A stretch of DNA of 32,633 bases from Candidatus Endomicrobium procryptotermitis (GTDB lineage Bacteria > Elusimicrobiota > Endomicrobiia > Endomicrobiales > Endomicrobiaceae): positions 1 through 32,633 of the forward strand of contig JAITIP010000001.1 in NCBI GenBank assembly GCA_031279415.1. Reading direction: 5' to 3'. Under the pieces are notes generated by a model. The model did not search any database. It worked only from the letters and a program-made list of their open reading frames with translations, and was not told where the DNA came from. A program made the position numbers and the translations under genes. Below, one piece after another: positions 7,238 through 16,602 of the stretch; the first letter of the stretch is position 1, and each line of letters starts with the position of its first letter.

Positions 7238-7927
7238 TTAAATATCTTCAAAAGAAATAATTTCAATGTTTTTCTCTCTAAGATATGATTTAAGCACGGG
7301 ATCGCAGCATTTTGCCATTTCAAACTCTCTCCACATTTCATTAAATCCCGGATGCGTCATAAGTTCAGCAAGAGAAAAATCTTCATCTATGTTTCCCCAA
7401 TACCAACCGTTAATAAAATGAGGGCAATACTTTATATGAAAACCATCTAATATATTTTTCATCTCATCTGCAAGATTGTCATCACCGTAAAATGAAGTAA
7501 AAAATCTTATCGGCACATCCATCTCTTTGGCTTTTTGCGCAACCAGAGGAAGCACTTCAGGGTGCATATGCACATTATGGTGCCCGTCCAAATGCGAAAG
7601 CTTAAGTCCCGCGTTCAAAAATTTGTCGAGCTGGCTATCAATCGCGCCGATAATTTCCTGCTTTTGTGCTTTTGGAACTTTAAAATCAGCTATTGACGCC
7701 AAATCGGAAATATCTTTTTTAATATTTATATATGCATCCAAATCAATGTGAAGCCCTGTTTTTAAATCAGGATTTTCTTTTGCAAGATAAACAGCATCTT
7801 CAAAAGCATCTCTGCCGGTTAAAATGGTTGCACTTTTTACTATACCATTTTTATGGGCAAATATTATGCCTTTATTTATCTCTTTTCTGTATCCAAAATC
7901 GTCAGCGTTTACAATTAATTTTTTCAT
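7238..7927 (-). CDS. YdjC/ChbG-family carbohydrate deacetylase
   Basis: 229 aa, near the usual family length. The family motifs are present in order: VNADDFG at 6-12 (metal Asp10), TGLHIDL at 57-63 (His60), SHLDGHHNVHMHP at 111-123 (His120, His122) and ELMTHPGF at 188-195 (His192). Members remove acetyl groups from N-acetylated sugars such as chito-oligosaccharides; a few act on other lipids or sugars. There is no signal peptide, so it works in the cytoplasm. It overlaps the glutamine amidotransferase gene upstream by 26 bases, so the two are co-transcribed. The exact substrate is open. Confidence 0.88.
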   Translation of the reverse strand: MKKLIVNADDFGYRKEINKGIIFAHKNGIVKSATILTGRDAFEDAVYLAKENPDLKTGLHIDLDAYINIKKDISDLASIADFKVPKAQKQEIIGAIDSQLDKFLNAGLKLSHLDGHHNVHMHPEVLPLVAQKAKEMDVPIRFFTSFYGDDNLADEMKNILDGFHIKYCPHFINGWYWGNIDEDFSLAELMTHPGFNEMWREFEMAKCCDPVLKSYLREKNIEIISFEDI

Positions 7928-8630
7928 ATCCCGCTTTATTTAAATAATCCAAAATATCAAACATGCAACGATTATTTTGTTCTATGTATTTATCGTTATT
8001 TAAAATTTCATCAAGCGTTTGTATGTATTTTCCGCTGCAAAAATCACCTGCACAGTTTAAAACCATATCTTTTACGCTTTCTTTCGTAACTTCAAGGTGA
8101 AATTGTAAAGCCAGAACTTTGTCATCATACAAAAATGCCTGATTTGCACAAGCTGCCGATGAAGCGAGCGGTTTTGCGCCTTTCGGAATTTCAAAAGTGT
8201 CACCATGAAAATGAAAGACAGTAAATTCATCTTTAAAAGATTCAAAAGGCGAATCTGCTTTATTTTTTTCTACAACCGTAATTGGAAGCCACCCGATTTC
8301 TTTTTCTTTATTTTTATATACTTTTGCGCCTAATGCTTCAGCTATAAGCTGCGCTCCAAGACAAATTCCTATAACCGTTTTATTGTTTTCTATAGCTTGC
8401 TTTACGGCTTTTTTTTCTTCTTTAAACCAAACATATTTTTCATCTTCATAAACTCCCATGGGTCCGCCCATTACTACAAGCCAATCATAATCTATAGGTT
8501 TTGGTATCAAGCAGACACCGTCTTCATAAAATTTGGTGTAAGAAAGTTCATGCCCGTTTTTAACGCACCAGTCTTTTATGCAGCCGATATCTTCGAAAAA
8601 CACATGTTTGAAACAATGAATTTTAGACAT
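7902..8630 (-). CDS. Class I glutamine amidotransferase (GMP synthase-like GATase1)
   Basis: 242 aa from the ATG at 8630; AGGTG lies six bases before it, which favours this over the TTG codon just upstream. The triad is visible: Cys90 in GICLGAQ, and His178 and Glu180 in LQFHLEV. The VVMGGPMGVYEDE segment at 52-64 is typical of the stand-alone GATase1 group annotated as GMP synthase-like. It carries no synthase domain, so it either serves a partner or hydrolyses gamma-glutamyl compounds. It starts 15 bases after the stop of asd and its end overlaps the ChbG-type gene. Confidence 0.85.
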   Translation of the reverse strand: MSKIHCFKHVFFEDIGCIKDWCVKNGHELSYTKFYEDGVCLIPKPIDYDWLVVMGGPMGVYEDEKYVWFKEEKKAVKQAIENNKTVIGICLGAQLIAEALGAKVYKNKEKEIGWLPITVVEKNKADSPFESFKDEFTVFHFHGDTFEIPKGAKPLASSAACANQAFLYDDKVLALQFHLEVTKESVKDMVLNCAGDFCSGKYIQTLDEILNNDKYIEQNNRCMFDILDYLNKAGYEKINCKR

Positions 8631-8644
8631 CAAGACACCTCACC

Positions 8645-9664
8645 TTAAACAAGTTCCAACTTTACCAGCGTTTCAGCGATTTGTACAGCATTTAAAGCCG
8701 CTCCTTTTAATAAATTGTCGGAAACAACCCAGAAAGTTAAAGCATTGTTTTTTGTCGAAATGTCGCTGCGTATTCTTCCGACATAAGTTATCTGCTTGTT
8801 TTCCGCAAACAGCGGCATAGGATATTTTTTGTTTTCAGGTTCGTCCAAAAGTTCAATTCCTTCCGCTTTCAATAAAAGTTCTTTTGCCTGCTCAACAGAC
8901 AAAGGCTTTTCCATTTCTATCCAGACATTTTCCGAATGCGAACGAAAAACAGGAACTCTTACACATGTCGCGCTTACTTCAATCGAATCATCACCCATGA
9001 TTTTTTTTGTTTCATTTGTCATTTTCATTTCTTCTTTTGTATATCCGTTTTCCATGAACACGTCTATCTGCGGTATGAGATTAAACGCTATTTGATGCTG
9101 AAATTTGTTTTGGACTGGAATTTCTTTACCTTCAGCCCACGCTTTTGCCTGCGCCGTAAGTTCATCCATTCCTCTCTGTCCAGCTCCGGAAACAGACTGG
9201 TATGTGGAAACAATTACTCTTTTTATTTTTGCCGCGTCATGCAGAGGTTTTAAAGCGACGACCATTTGAATAGTGGAACAATTTGGATTTGCAATAAGCT
9301 TTTTATCCCTGCTTAAATCATACGGATTTACTTCAGGAACTACCAAAGGAATATCTTTATCCATTCTCCATGCGCTTGAATTGTCAATGACAAAACATCT
9401 ATCAGTAACAAACGAAGGCGCAAACTCCTTTGAAACGGCTGCCCCTGCGCTGAAAAGCGCTATGTCTACGCCTTTGCCGCTATCCTTTGTCAAAAGTTCT
9501 ACTGCAGCTTCCTTCCCATTATATGTAAGTTTTTTGCCTACGGAACGCTCAGAAGCCAAAAGCTTTATACTTTCAATTGGAAAATTTCTGCTTTCAAGCA
9601 TCTTTACCATTTCGTTTCCAACGGCGCCAGTCGCGCCAGCTACAGCTACTTTGTACTTTTTCAT
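8645..9664 (-). CDS. asd: Aspartate-semialdehyde dehydrogenase
   Basis: 339 aa, the normal length. It reduces aspartyl phosphate to aspartate semialdehyde with NADPH, feeding lysine/diaminopimelate, threonine and methionine. Visible marks are the nucleotide loop GATGAVGNEM at 10-19, the catalytic Cys129 in NPNCSTIQ, the SVSGAGQRGM segment at 156-165, and the active-site His242 in FRSHSENVWIEM. A GGAGAG ribosome site precedes the ATG. It lies between a lipoprotein gene and a glutamine amidotransferase gene; neither is an obvious pathway partner. The diaminopimelate branch would be needed for peptidoglycan. Confidence 0.95.
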   Translation of the reverse strand: MKKYKVAVAGATGAVGNEMVKMLESRNFPIESIKLLASERSVGKKLTYNGKEAAVELLTKDSGKGVDIALFSAGAAVSKEFAPSFVTDRCFVIDNSSAWRMDKDIPLVVPEVNPYDLSRDKKLIANPNCSTIQMVVALKPLHDAAKIKRVIVSTYQSVSGAGQRGMDELTAQAKAWAEGKEIPVQNKFQHQIAFNLIPQIDVFMENGYTKEEMKMTNETKKIMGDDSIEVSATCVRVPVFRSHSENVWIEMEKPLSVEQAKELLLKAEGIELLDEPENKKYPMPLFAENKQITYVGRIRSDISTKNNALTFWVVSDNLLKGAALNAVQIAETLVKLELV

Positions 9665-9696
9665 TTTATTTCTCTCCGTAAAAATAATTATTCTCT

Positions 9697-10179
9697 TTAA
9701 GGAACTTTTTTGATTACCGTAAATCTGTATTGCTTTTCTGGCGCCTGTGCAAAAAAAGCTTTTACTGTTATTAATGCGTCTTTCTGTGTATCAGCACCTT
9801 GCAGAGTTTTTGTTTTTATCTGCATTACCTGCCCCGAAAGAGTTTCATTATTTGTTGAACTCAGTTCAATAAAATCAATTATTTTATATCCAGGAGTCAC
9901 ATCCTTCCACTCTATTTCCTTACTTAATGAATCGCCTTCTGATACAGGACGTCCTTTTATGTATATAGTTCCCTTAAGATAATAGAAAGAATCTTCGTAT
10001 AATTCACTGTTAGTACCCAGCAATGGAGAACCGTCAGGCAAGGCATTTCCGCTGCTGTCAACGATTTCAACTATGACTTTTGGATCTCCGAAAACTTTTC
10101 TTACCGCATCTTCAGGACTGCATGCTGCGAAAGAAAACAAAAAAGCTAAAGCAAATAAGAAAAAAATAAGTTTTTTCAA
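9697..10179 (-). CDS. Small predicted lipoprotein
   Basis: 160 aa with a lipoprotein signal: hydrophobic residues 4-17 and lipobox SFAAC with the lipidated Cys20. The start codon is TTG at 10179; GGAGG lies eight bases upstream, and no other start fits the signal peptide. The mature part has about 140 residues with no recognised domain; segments such as PKVIVEIVDSSGNALPDGSP and YRFTVIKK suggest beta strands. It starts just after the AbiEii remnant and ends 32 bases before asd. Function unknown, probably an envelope component. Confidence 0.75.
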   Translation of the reverse strand: MKKLIFFLFALAFLFSFAACSPEDAVRKVFGDPKVIVEIVDSSGNALPDGSPLLGTNSELYEDSFYYLKGTIYIKGRPVSEGDSLSKEIEWKDVTPGYKIIDFIELSSTNNETLSGQVMQIKTKTLQGADTQKDALITVKAFFAQAPEKQYRFTVIKKVP

Positions 10180-10203
10180 GACAATAGCCTCCGTTATGTT
10201 AAA

Positions 10204-10468
10204 TTATTTTATTATAAGCGAATTTTCTCTTACATGTATTATATCGCTGGCGATTATAGTTATCTCTTTATAGAAATGTTCCCATAAGGGCGGCGCTATC
10301 CAATTTATAGCGTTAAATTCATTATCATTTACAAAAAAATCTAAATCGTCGCAATATCTGTGATTGTAGTATCCCCTGCTAAGAACAGTCCCCCCCCCCT
10401 GTTAGAAAAAAATCTGTGCCGTTTTGAGCGATAACTTTCAGAACCCCATTTTGAAGCCTCTGCTTACA
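10204..10468 (-). pseudogene. Remnant of an AbiEii/AbiGii-type nucleotidyltransferase toxin
   Basis: Two frames together encode an AbiEii core. From about 10468 the frame reads KQRLQNGVLKVIAQNGTDFF then LTGG. It then meets a run of ten G and ends at a stop. One frame over, from 10389 to 10204, it continues as TVLSRGYYNHRYCDDLDFFV and on to a stop. LTGGTxLSRxYxxHRxxDDLDFF is the nucleotidyltransferase signature of the AbiE toxin family, which modifies RNA acceptor ends. Six or nine G would restore the frame. About 85 residues remain of roughly 250-300. No start codon is present before the motif; the fragment begins exactly at the end of leuB. No AbiEi antitoxin gene is seen. Confidence 0.75.
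10390..10399. repeat. Homopolymer run of ten C (G on minus strand)
   Basis: Ten consecutive C in an AT-rich genome, inside the glycine codons of the LTGG motif of the AbiEii remnant. The run breaks the frame. Such tracts slip in replication and can also be miscounted in sequencing. Confidence 0.85.
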
Positions 10469-11525
10469 CAAGAGACGCTATAAAATCGCCCACTTCGGTT
10501 GTGCCCATTCCCATTTTTCCGGCGGACATGCTTTTAATTTTTCCAGATTCCAGCGCTTTTATAACAGCGTTATCTATATCTTTTGCAGCCTGCGGCTCGC
10601 CTATAGTTTCAAGCATCATAGCACCAGCGTTTATCGTTGCTATAGGGTTAATTACATTTTTGCCAGTATATTTTGGGGCAGAACCTCCCATAGGTTCAAA
10701 CATTGAAACACCTTCCGGATTGATATTTCCACCGGCCGCAACGCCCATGCCGCCTTGAATCATCGCGGCAAGGTCAGTAATTATATCGCCGAAAAGGTTG
10801 TCTGTAACTATCACGTCAAACCATTCAGGATTTTTTACAAACCACATACATGCCGCATCAACATTTACATAATCGCCCTTTATCATAGGATAATCTTTTT
10901 CCACTGCGTTAAAAGTGCGCTGCCATAAATCCGACGCATAAGTCAAAACGTTTGTTTTTCCGCAAAGTGTAAGTTTATTGTTTTTGTTTCTCTTTTTTGT
11001 CAGTTCAAAAGCGTATCTGATACATCTTTCAACGCCGAATCTTGTATTTATTGATTCCTGCACGGCGACTTCCTGTAAAGTATCTTTTTTCAAAAATCCG
11101 CCCGCTCCGGTATATAAACCTTCGGTATTTTCTCGGACAATAATCATATCAATATCGGACGGAGTTTTATCTTTCAAAGGTGTGTCCACATTGGGATATA
11201 GTTTTACCGGACGAAGATTTATATATTGGTCAAGCTCAAATCTGAGCCTTAAAAGAATTCCTTTTTCAAGAATTCCGGGCTTTACTTCGGGGTGTCCTAT
11301 AGCTCCCAAAAATATGGAATCAAACTTTTTGAATTCTTCCAAGACGGTATCAGGAAGTATCTCACCGGTTTTCATATATCTTTCACCGCCCAAATCATAA
11401 GGTGTCCATTCTATTTTAAAATTACTCTTTTTTGCCGCCGCTTCGGCTACTTTTACTCCTTCTTTCAGTACTTCTGGTCCTGTGCCATCTCCAGGAAGCA
11501 ATGCTATCTTGTACGTTTTTGACAT
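10464..11525 (-). CDS. leuB: 3-isopropylmalate dehydrogenase
   Basis: 353 aa, normal length. It oxidises and decarboxylates 3-isopropylmalate to 2-oxoisocaproate with NAD, the third leucine-specific step. Marks are LLPGDGTGPEVL at 9-20, LRLRFELDQYINLRP with the substrate-binding arginines, RENTEGLYTG, and the C-terminal EPMGGSAPKYTGKN. An AAAGGAG site precedes the ATG. It is separated from leuD by the broken GT92 gene. Related homoisocitrate and tartrate dehydrogenases look similar, but the leuA-leuC-leuD context settles the call. The AbiEii remnant begins at its stop codon. Confidence 0.93.
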   Translation of the reverse strand: MSKTYKIALLPGDGTGPEVLKEGVKVAEAAAKKSNFKIEWTPYDLGGERYMKTGEILPDTVLEEFKKFDSIFLGAIGHPEVKPGILEKGILLRLRFELDQYINLRPVKLYPNVDTPLKDKTPSDIDMIIVRENTEGLYTGAGGFLKKDTLQEVAVQESINTRFGVERCIRYAFELTKKRNKNNKLTLCGKTNVLTYASDLWQRTFNAVEKDYPMIKGDYVNVDAACMWFVKNPEWFDVIVTDNLFGDIITDLAAMIQGGMGVAAGGNINPEGVSMFEPMGGSAPKYTGKNVINPIATINAGAMMLETIGEPQAAKDIDNAVIKALESGKIKSMSAGKMGMGTTEVGDFIASLV

Positions 11526-11537
11526 TTGTCTTCTCCT

Positions 11538-12282
11538 TTATACTTTTCTATTCATAACTTCTTTTAATTTTGGTATAAATCTTTTTATTGAGTCATTATA
11601 CTGCATTTCAGCACAGGTATTATCATATTCTTTTAATTCGTTCTGGAGATAAACTCCGCTGTGGCGAGTGACACTTCCTCTGGCAGCTTTTACTCTTAAA
11701 AATTCTTCTTCTGACTTAGTGTAATAATGATTTATGCTTATAATATCAGTTGTTGCAATATCAACCGCAGGATCTTGAAGGTAAGGAACCTTCCTTTCAT
11801 CTACTGGCATGCCTATGACATTCGAATAATATACATTTGTTTTTCCAAGAATAGTTCTTGGGTTTACTATGGACTTTCCGCTTATGCATGTCTCTTTAGA
11901 ATACATATAGTTTTCAATCACCAGTCCTTCAGGCTTAGTTTTATGTCCGCAGGTTCCGAAAAATCTGTAATGAATCGTAATTTGGCTAAAATTTTCGTAT
12001 TCTTTCAGAAAATCTTTAATATTATCATGCCTCAATGGAAAGTTTGTGATATTCAATCCATTCCTTTAAATAAAGCGCTTCATTTTTTACGCATGCAAGA
12101 ATGCTGATATAATTAGGGTATGTTCTGTTCTCTTCTAAAGCTGCAATATTTATTTGTCTCTGCAGGGAAAGAAACGATTTCCTACTTTTTCTTCTCAGAG
12201 GAGCATAAAAAATAAAAAAAGAAAAAATGTTTACATTTATTTTTAATGTTCTCATAAGTGCTTTCAAAAATGTAAATGCCAT
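11538..12282 (-). pseudogene. GT92-type glycosyltransferase with catalytic middle deleted
   Basis: Two overlapping frames form one damaged gene. The first (12282-12025) has a membrane-like start and then NYISILACVKNEALYLKEWI and EYHKL, the N-terminal signature of GT92/DUF23 transferases. It goes out of frame at once. The second (from about 12056 to 11538) resumes at FPLRHDNIKDFLKEYENF, then HYRFFGTCGHKTKPEGLVIE, KSIVNPRT and DIISINHYYTKSEEEFL, the C-terminal half of the same family. The part between, normally some 60-80 residues including the metal-binding DxD, is gone. Family members add sugars to surface glycans. It sits inside the leucine operon between leuD and leuB and is surely inactive as an enzyme. 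Confidence 0.72.
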
Positions 12283-12304
12283 ATCTTTAATGTTTTTTTC
12301 ATTG

Positions 12305-12799
12305 CTATTTTTTTATGTATCTAAGCAATCCTCCTGCTTTTATGATTTTTTGCATGAACTCAGGAAAAGGCTGCGACTTATACTCTTTTTTTTGCGTCAA
12401 ATTTTTTATGGTGCCTTGATTTAAATTTATTTCGACTTCATCGCCGTTTTTTATCGCTTTTACGGCTTGCGGAGATTCAAGAATCGGGAGACCTATGTTA
12501 ATGGAGTTTCTAAAAAATATCCGTGCAAAAGAGTTGGCTATTACCGCAGAAATTCCGGCGGCTTTTATGGCTATAGGTGCGTGTTCCCTTGAAGAGCCGC
12601 AGCCGAAATTGTTTTCCGCTACTATAACGTCTCCTTTTTTTACTCTTTTGACAAATTCTTTATCTATATCTTCCATACAGTATTTTGAAAGTATTGAAGG
12701 TTCTGTAGTATTTAAATATCTGGCAGGTATTATTTCATCCGTATTTACATTTGAGCCGTATTTGTGAACCTTTCCTTTCAATATTATATCTTTCGCCAT
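12305..12799 (-). CDS. leuD: 3-isopropylmalate dehydratase small subunit
   Basis: 164 aa from the ATG at 12799, chosen because GGAGA lies seven bases upstream; a start at 12820 would add seven residues and place that site inside the gene. With LeuC it isomerises 2-isopropylmalate to 3-isopropylmalate. The swivel-domain marks are [15 protein letters not shown] near the start and [16 protein letters not shown]. The length fits the short subunit that pairs with the 420 aa type of LeuC. It begins 27 bases after leuC ends. Confidence 0.93.
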   Translation of the reverse strand: MAKDIILKGKVHKYGSNVNTDEIIPARYLNTTEPSILSKYCMEDIDKEFVKRVKKGDVIVAENNFGCGSSREHAPIAIKAAGISAVIANSFARIFFRNSINIGLPILESPQAVKAIKNGDEVEINLNQGTIKNLTQKKEYKSQPFPEFMQKIIKAGGLLRYIKK

Positions 12800-12826
12800 T
12801 TTATTTTCTCCATATTGCATTAAAAT

Positions 12827-14092
12827 TTATTTTATTTCATCAGGGACGGCTATATACCCTTTTATCGCTGAAGCGGCAGCAACAGCCGGACCTGACAAAA
12901 ACAGCTGAGATTCAACATGTCCCATCCTTCCGACAAAATTTCTATTTGTAGTTGAAACGCATTTTTCACCGGAAGCTAAAATTCCCATATGACCGCCAAG
13001 ACACGGACCACAGGTGGGCGCAGAAATTATTGCTCCAGCGTCAGTGAATATTTTAAACAATCCTTCGGCAAGAGCCTGCGAATAAACTTCCGGTGTAGCT
13101 GGGATTATCAAAGTTCTTACACTAGGATTCACTTTTTTGCCTTTTTTTATGATTGCCGCGGCAACTCTTAAATCTTCAATCCTTCCGTTTGTGCAGGAAC
13201 CTATAACAACCTGATCAATATAAGTTCTCTTGATATCTTTTACAGTTTTTGTGTTTGACGGCAGAAAAGGCATTGCAATCTGCGGATCAATTTTTCTACA
13301 ATCAATTTCCAAAATTTTATGATATTTTGCATCTTTGTCGCTTGTATAAAACTTATATTTCCTTTGAGCTCTTGCAGCAGCATATTTTTCAGTAATTTCA
13401 TCTGGCGTAAAAATTCCACTTTTTCCACCAGCTTCTATCGCCATGTTCGCAATCGTAAATCTGTCAGCCATAGAAAGTTTTTTGCAGACAGGTCCGTCAA
13501 ATTCCATAGACTGATACAGTGCTCCGTCAACGCCGATAAGTCCAATAATGTAAAGAATAATATCTTTGCCGCTGACCCATTTATTAAGTTTTCCTTTTAA
13601 AATGAATTTAATTGTTTGAGGAACTTTAAACCACACTTTTCCAGTTGCCATAGCAGCGGCAATATCGGTTGACCCCACGCCCGTTGAAAAAACGCCGAGT
13701 GCTCCGTACGTACACGTGTGCGAATCAGCTCCTATGATTACGTCTCCGGGAAGGGCTATACCTTTTTCCGGAAGCAAAGCGTGCTCGACCCCGACGTTTC
13801 CGCCTTCGTAATAGTGCTTTATTTTCTGCTCTTTCGCAAACTCTCTTACAAACTTTACGTGTTCAGCGCTTAAAATGTCTTTATTCGGCGTAAAATGATC
13901 CATAACTAAAGCAATCTTATTTTTATCAAAGACTTTCTTTACTCCAGCTTTTCTGAATTCTTTTATAGCGAGCGGCGCGGTGACGTCGTTTGACAGCGCT
14001 ATGTCGATTTTCGGCTCAATAAATTCGCCCGGTTCTATGTATTTTTTACTGCAATGAGCGGCTAAAATTTTTTCTGTAATTGTGCTTCCCAT
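12827..14092 (-). CDS. leuC: 3-isopropylmalate dehydratase large subunit
   Basis: 421 aa, the length of the HacA/type 2 LeuC group rather than the 465 aa enterobacterial form. It binds the 4Fe-4S cluster that abstracts the substrate hydroxyl; the three ligands are Cys300 in VIGSCTNGR and Cys361 and Cys364 in [11 protein letters not shown]. The early motifs MDHFTPNKD at 64-72 and [13 protein letters not shown] at 121-133 are intact. Its ATG shares one base with the leuA stop (TAATG), so the two are translationally coupled. Confidence 0.95.
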   Translation of the reverse strand: MGSTITEKILAAHCSKKYIEPGEFIEPKIDIALSNDVTAPLAIKEFRKAGVKKVFDKNKIALVMDHFTPNKDILSAEHVKFVREFAKEQKIKHYYEGGNVGVEHALLPEKGIALPGDVIIGADSHTCTYGALGVFSTGVGSTDIAAAMATGKVWFKVPQTIKFILKGKLNKWVSGKDIILYIIGLIGVDGALYQSMEFDGPVCKKLSMADRFTIANMAIEAGGKSGIFTPDEITEKYAAARAQRKYKFYTSDKDAKYHKILEIDCRKIDPQIAMPFLPSNTKTVKDIKRTYIDQVVIGSCTNGRIEDLRVAAAIIKKGKKVNPSVRTLIIPATPEVYSQALAEGLFKIFTDAGAIISAPTCGPCLGGHMGILASGEKCVSTTNRNFVGRMGHVESQLFLSGPAVAAASAIKGYIAVPDEIK

Positions 14093-15684
14093 TATTTCTT
14101 CCCCTTTTTGTAGTTCTTCTTCAAATTAAACGATTTCGCTTTATTGATTGCCTGCATATACGCTTTCACGCTTGCTTCGACAATGTCAGTCGAAGTTCCT
14201 TTACCAGAATAAATCATTCTGTTATATGAAGCTTTCAAATTGACTTCCCCCAATGCGTCTTCTCCGGAAGAAACAGCTCTTAAAGAATAATCGGTCAGCT
14301 TAAGATCCATTGCGGTTATTTTATCTATGGCTTTATATGCCGCATCTACTGGACCGGTTCCGCACGCAGCTTCGCGGATACTTACCGGTTTAATTTTTCC
14401 TTCGGGCAATTTACTTCCGGCTTTAACTGGTTTTTCGTTTTTTGTTATTCTCACAGTTGCCGTCGGGATTGTTCCCGTGCCAGAAGTCACACTTATGTAT
14501 TCGAGAGAAAATATTTCCTGTCCCGAAGATGAATCTTCTTCGATTAAAGCTATTATGTCGTCGTCAAAAATGACCTTCTTTTTATCGGCTAAAACTTTAA
14601 ACTTTTCAAACAATTTTTCAAGTGTTTCAGAATCAAGTTTATATCCCAAATCTTTTATTCTTTTGAAAAATGCATGTCTACCTGAATGTTTTCCCAAGAC
14701 AAGCGAATTTTCCGGAATGCCTATGTCTTTAGGATTCATTATTTCATAAGTTTCCCTGTCTTTTAATACGCCGTCCTGATGAATCCCAGCTTCATGCGCA
14801 AAAGCGTTTGCTCCTACGATCGCTTTATTTACCTGCACGATAATTCCTGTCAGGTTTGAAACAAGTTTACTGGCTTTATATATTTCTTTTGTCCTTATTG
14901 AATGTCCGACATTATAATATTTCGGCCTTACGCTTAAAGACATAACGATTTCTTCAAGAGAAGCGTTTCCTGCTCTTTCGCCTATTCCATTTATGGTACA
15001 CTCAACCTGCCGCGCTCCGTTTTCGACAGCTGAAAGAGAGTTGGCTACAGCCAAACCCAAATCATTATGGCAATGTACACTTATGATCGCTCTATTTATA
15101 TTTGGCACTCTTCTTTTTATTTCCGCAATTTTAGCGCCGAATTCTCCCGGCATTGTGTAACCTACAGTGTCCGGTACGTTTACTGTTTTTGCTCCGGCAT
15201 CTATTACCGCTTCAATGACTTTGCACAGATAATCCATATCAGACCTACCCGCGTCTTCGGCGGAAAATTCTATGTCTTGGCACAAACTCTTTCCATATTT
15301 TACGGCTTTTACAGCCATTTCCAACACCTGAGATCTTGTTTTCCTGAGCTTTTTCTCGATATGTAAATCCGACGTGGCAAGAAAAATATGAATTCTGGGT
15401 TTTTTCGCGTATTTTACCGCTTCCCAACAGACCTTTATATCTTTTTCCGAAGCTCTCGATAGCCCCGCTATAGAAGGTCCTTTAACCTGCTGAGCAACCG
15501 TTTTAACGGCTTCAAAATCTCCATGACTTGAAATCGGAAAACCTGCTTCAATAATATCCACGCCTAAAACCGCCAGTTGATTTGCAACAAGCAATTTTTC
15601 TTTTAAGTTCATGCTTGCACCAGGCGACTGTTCTCCGTCCCTCAATGTAGTATCAAAAAATAAAACTTTATCTTGTTTTTTCAT
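14092..15684 (-). CDS. leuA: 2-isopropylmalate synthase
   Basis: 530 aa, typical. It condenses acetyl-CoA with 2-oxoisovalerate, the first committed leucine step. Near the start [16 protein letters not shown] carries the catalytic Arg and metal Asp. [15 protein letters not shown] holds the metal histidines, and [17 protein letters not shown] the conserved barrel glutamate. From about residue 390 the allosteric dimer domain follows ([28 protein letters not shown]), so leucine feedback is probably kept. It is the first gene of leuA-leuC-leuD-(GT92 remnant)-leuB. Homologous citramalate synthase is unlikely given the neighbours. Confidence 0.95.
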   Translation of the reverse strand: MKKQDKVLFFDTTLRDGEQSPGASMNLKEKLLVANQLAVLGVDIIEAGFPISSHGDFEAVKTVAQQVKGPSIAGLSRASEKDIKVCWEAVKYAKKPRIHIFLATSDLHIEKKLRKTRSQVLEMAVKAVKYGKSLCQDIEFSAEDAGRSDMDYLCKVIEAVIDAGAKTVNVPDTVGYTMPGEFGAKIAEIKRRVPNINRAIISVHCHNDLGLAVANSLSAVENGARQVECTINGIGERAGNASLEEIVMSLSVRPKYYNVGHSIRTKEIYKASKLVSNLTGIIVQVNKAIVGANAFAHEAGIHQDGVLKDRETYEIMNPKDIGIPENSLVLGKHSGRHAFFKRIKDLGYKLDSETLEKLFEKFKVLADKKKVIFDDDIIALIEEDSSSGQEIFSLEYISVTSGTGTIPTATVRITKNEKPVKAGSKLPEGKIKPVSIREAACGTGPVDAAYKAIDKITAMDLKLTDYSLRAVSSGEDALGEVNLKASYNRMIYSGKGTSTDIVEASVKAYMQAINKAKSFNLKKNYKKGKK

Positions 15685-15720
15685 GCTAAAATCCTTTATT
15701 AATTATTTTTTTGGTGTTTT

Positions 15721-15726
15721 ATTATA
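15721..15726 (-). promoter_or_regulatory. Possible -10 box for the leucine operon
   Basis: TATAAT (minus strand) lies about 36 bases before the leuA start in the 96-base gap after pssA. No convincing -35 is seen at the right distance, and no leader peptide rich in Leu codons or T-box structure is visible. Confidence 0.25.
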
Positions 15727-15780
15727 CAAATAAATAATTAGTGACTAAGTCGCAGATTTTCCGAGATTATAATGAGGATT

Positions 15781-16578
15781 TTACACATTTTTTCCGTCCA
15801 TTTTTTTGTTTAATTTTTTTAATACTTTCCAATATTTGCTTATGTAGAGAATTATTCCCGATAAAGCATATAATGAGAAAAGAATAAATATTATGTTTTG
15901 CGGAAATACTATTATCAAAAATATAAGCAGTATAATCAAAACTAAAAACTGAAATACTTTTGGTTTTGAAAATTTAAATTTTTTAAATGAAGCGTAAGGT
16001 ATGTTCGATACCATCAACAAAGAAAGTATCACCATGACTATAGGCATACTTTTAAAAAATATGGGCATATTTTTCATAAGCAAAGGTATTGTTTTAACTG
16101 ACAATACCTGATCAGGTTCCGCCAACAGAAGTTCGTAGCTCAATACAAAAGATATCAAAAGTCCCGCAGACGCAGGGGTTGGAAGTCCCATAAAAGAGCT
16201 ATGAACCACTCCCTTTTTAGCTTGAACATTAAATTTTGCAAGCCTTAACGCACTGCACAGAACAAACAACACTGAAATTGCAATTCCAAGTTTTCCCATA
16301 GTATTTAAAACAAGCTGGTACATCATTAAAGCAGGCGCAACACCGAATGAGACCAAATCGCTTAACGAGTCCAACTGCACGCCGAATTCACTTGTAGTTT
16401 TTGTCATTCTTGCAACTCTGCCGTCAAGCATGTCAAACACTATGGCAAGAATAAGCATCCATGCGGCCCAAGTAAAATATCCTCTGATAGAAAAAATAAC
16501 TGAAATAATGCCGCATGCCATATTTCCGCATGTAAATAAGCTGGGCAAAATATATATACCTTTTTTTAAATCTTTCAT
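15781..16578 (-). CDS. pssA: CDP-diacylglycerol--serine O-phosphatidyltransferase
   Basis: 265 aa integral membrane enzyme that makes phosphatidylserine. The CDP-alcohol phosphotransferase signature DGx2ARx8Gx3Dx3D is complete: Asp52, Gly53, Ala56, Arg57, Gly66, Asp70, Asp74. About seven or eight hydrophobic helices are visible, including 14-30, 37-50, 95-110 and several after 150. It starts 24 bases after psd, whose product decarboxylates the PssA product, so the two genes give phosphatidylethanolamine from one transcript. The length matches the Gram-positive-type PssA. Confidence 0.93.
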   Translation of the reverse strand: MKDLKKGIYILPSLFTCGNMACGIISVIFSIRGYFTWAAWMLILAIVFDMLDGRVARMTKTTSEFGVQLDSLSDLVSFGVAPALMMYQLVLNTMGKLGIAISVLFVLCSALRLAKFNVQAKKGVVHSSFMGLPTPASAGLLISFVLSYELLLAEPDQVLSVKTIPLLMKNMPIFFKSMPIVMVILSLLMVSNIPYASFKKFKFSKPKVFQFLVLIILLIFLIIVFPQNIIFILFSLYALSGIILYISKYWKVLKKLNKKMDGKNV

Positions 16579-16602
16579 TTTATTTATCCTATAAAACCGA
16601 TT

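Noticed and set aside
9273-9713. Long plus-strand open frame opposite asd, and similar ones opposite leuA (14327-14749), leuB (10978-11400) and gcvPA (26083-26430)
   Set aside because: They run antiparallel to strongly supported genes with intact motifs, lack ribosome sites and resemble no protein family; they are shadows of codon use.
10390-10399. Phase variation of the AbiEii gene through the G run
   Set aside because: The fragment has no start codon before the motif and lacks most of the C-terminal domain, so switching the run length would not restore a working protein.
15685-15780. T-box or leucine leader-peptide attenuator before leuA
   Set aside because: Only 96 bases, no run of Leu codons, no T-box core sequence and no terminator hairpin.
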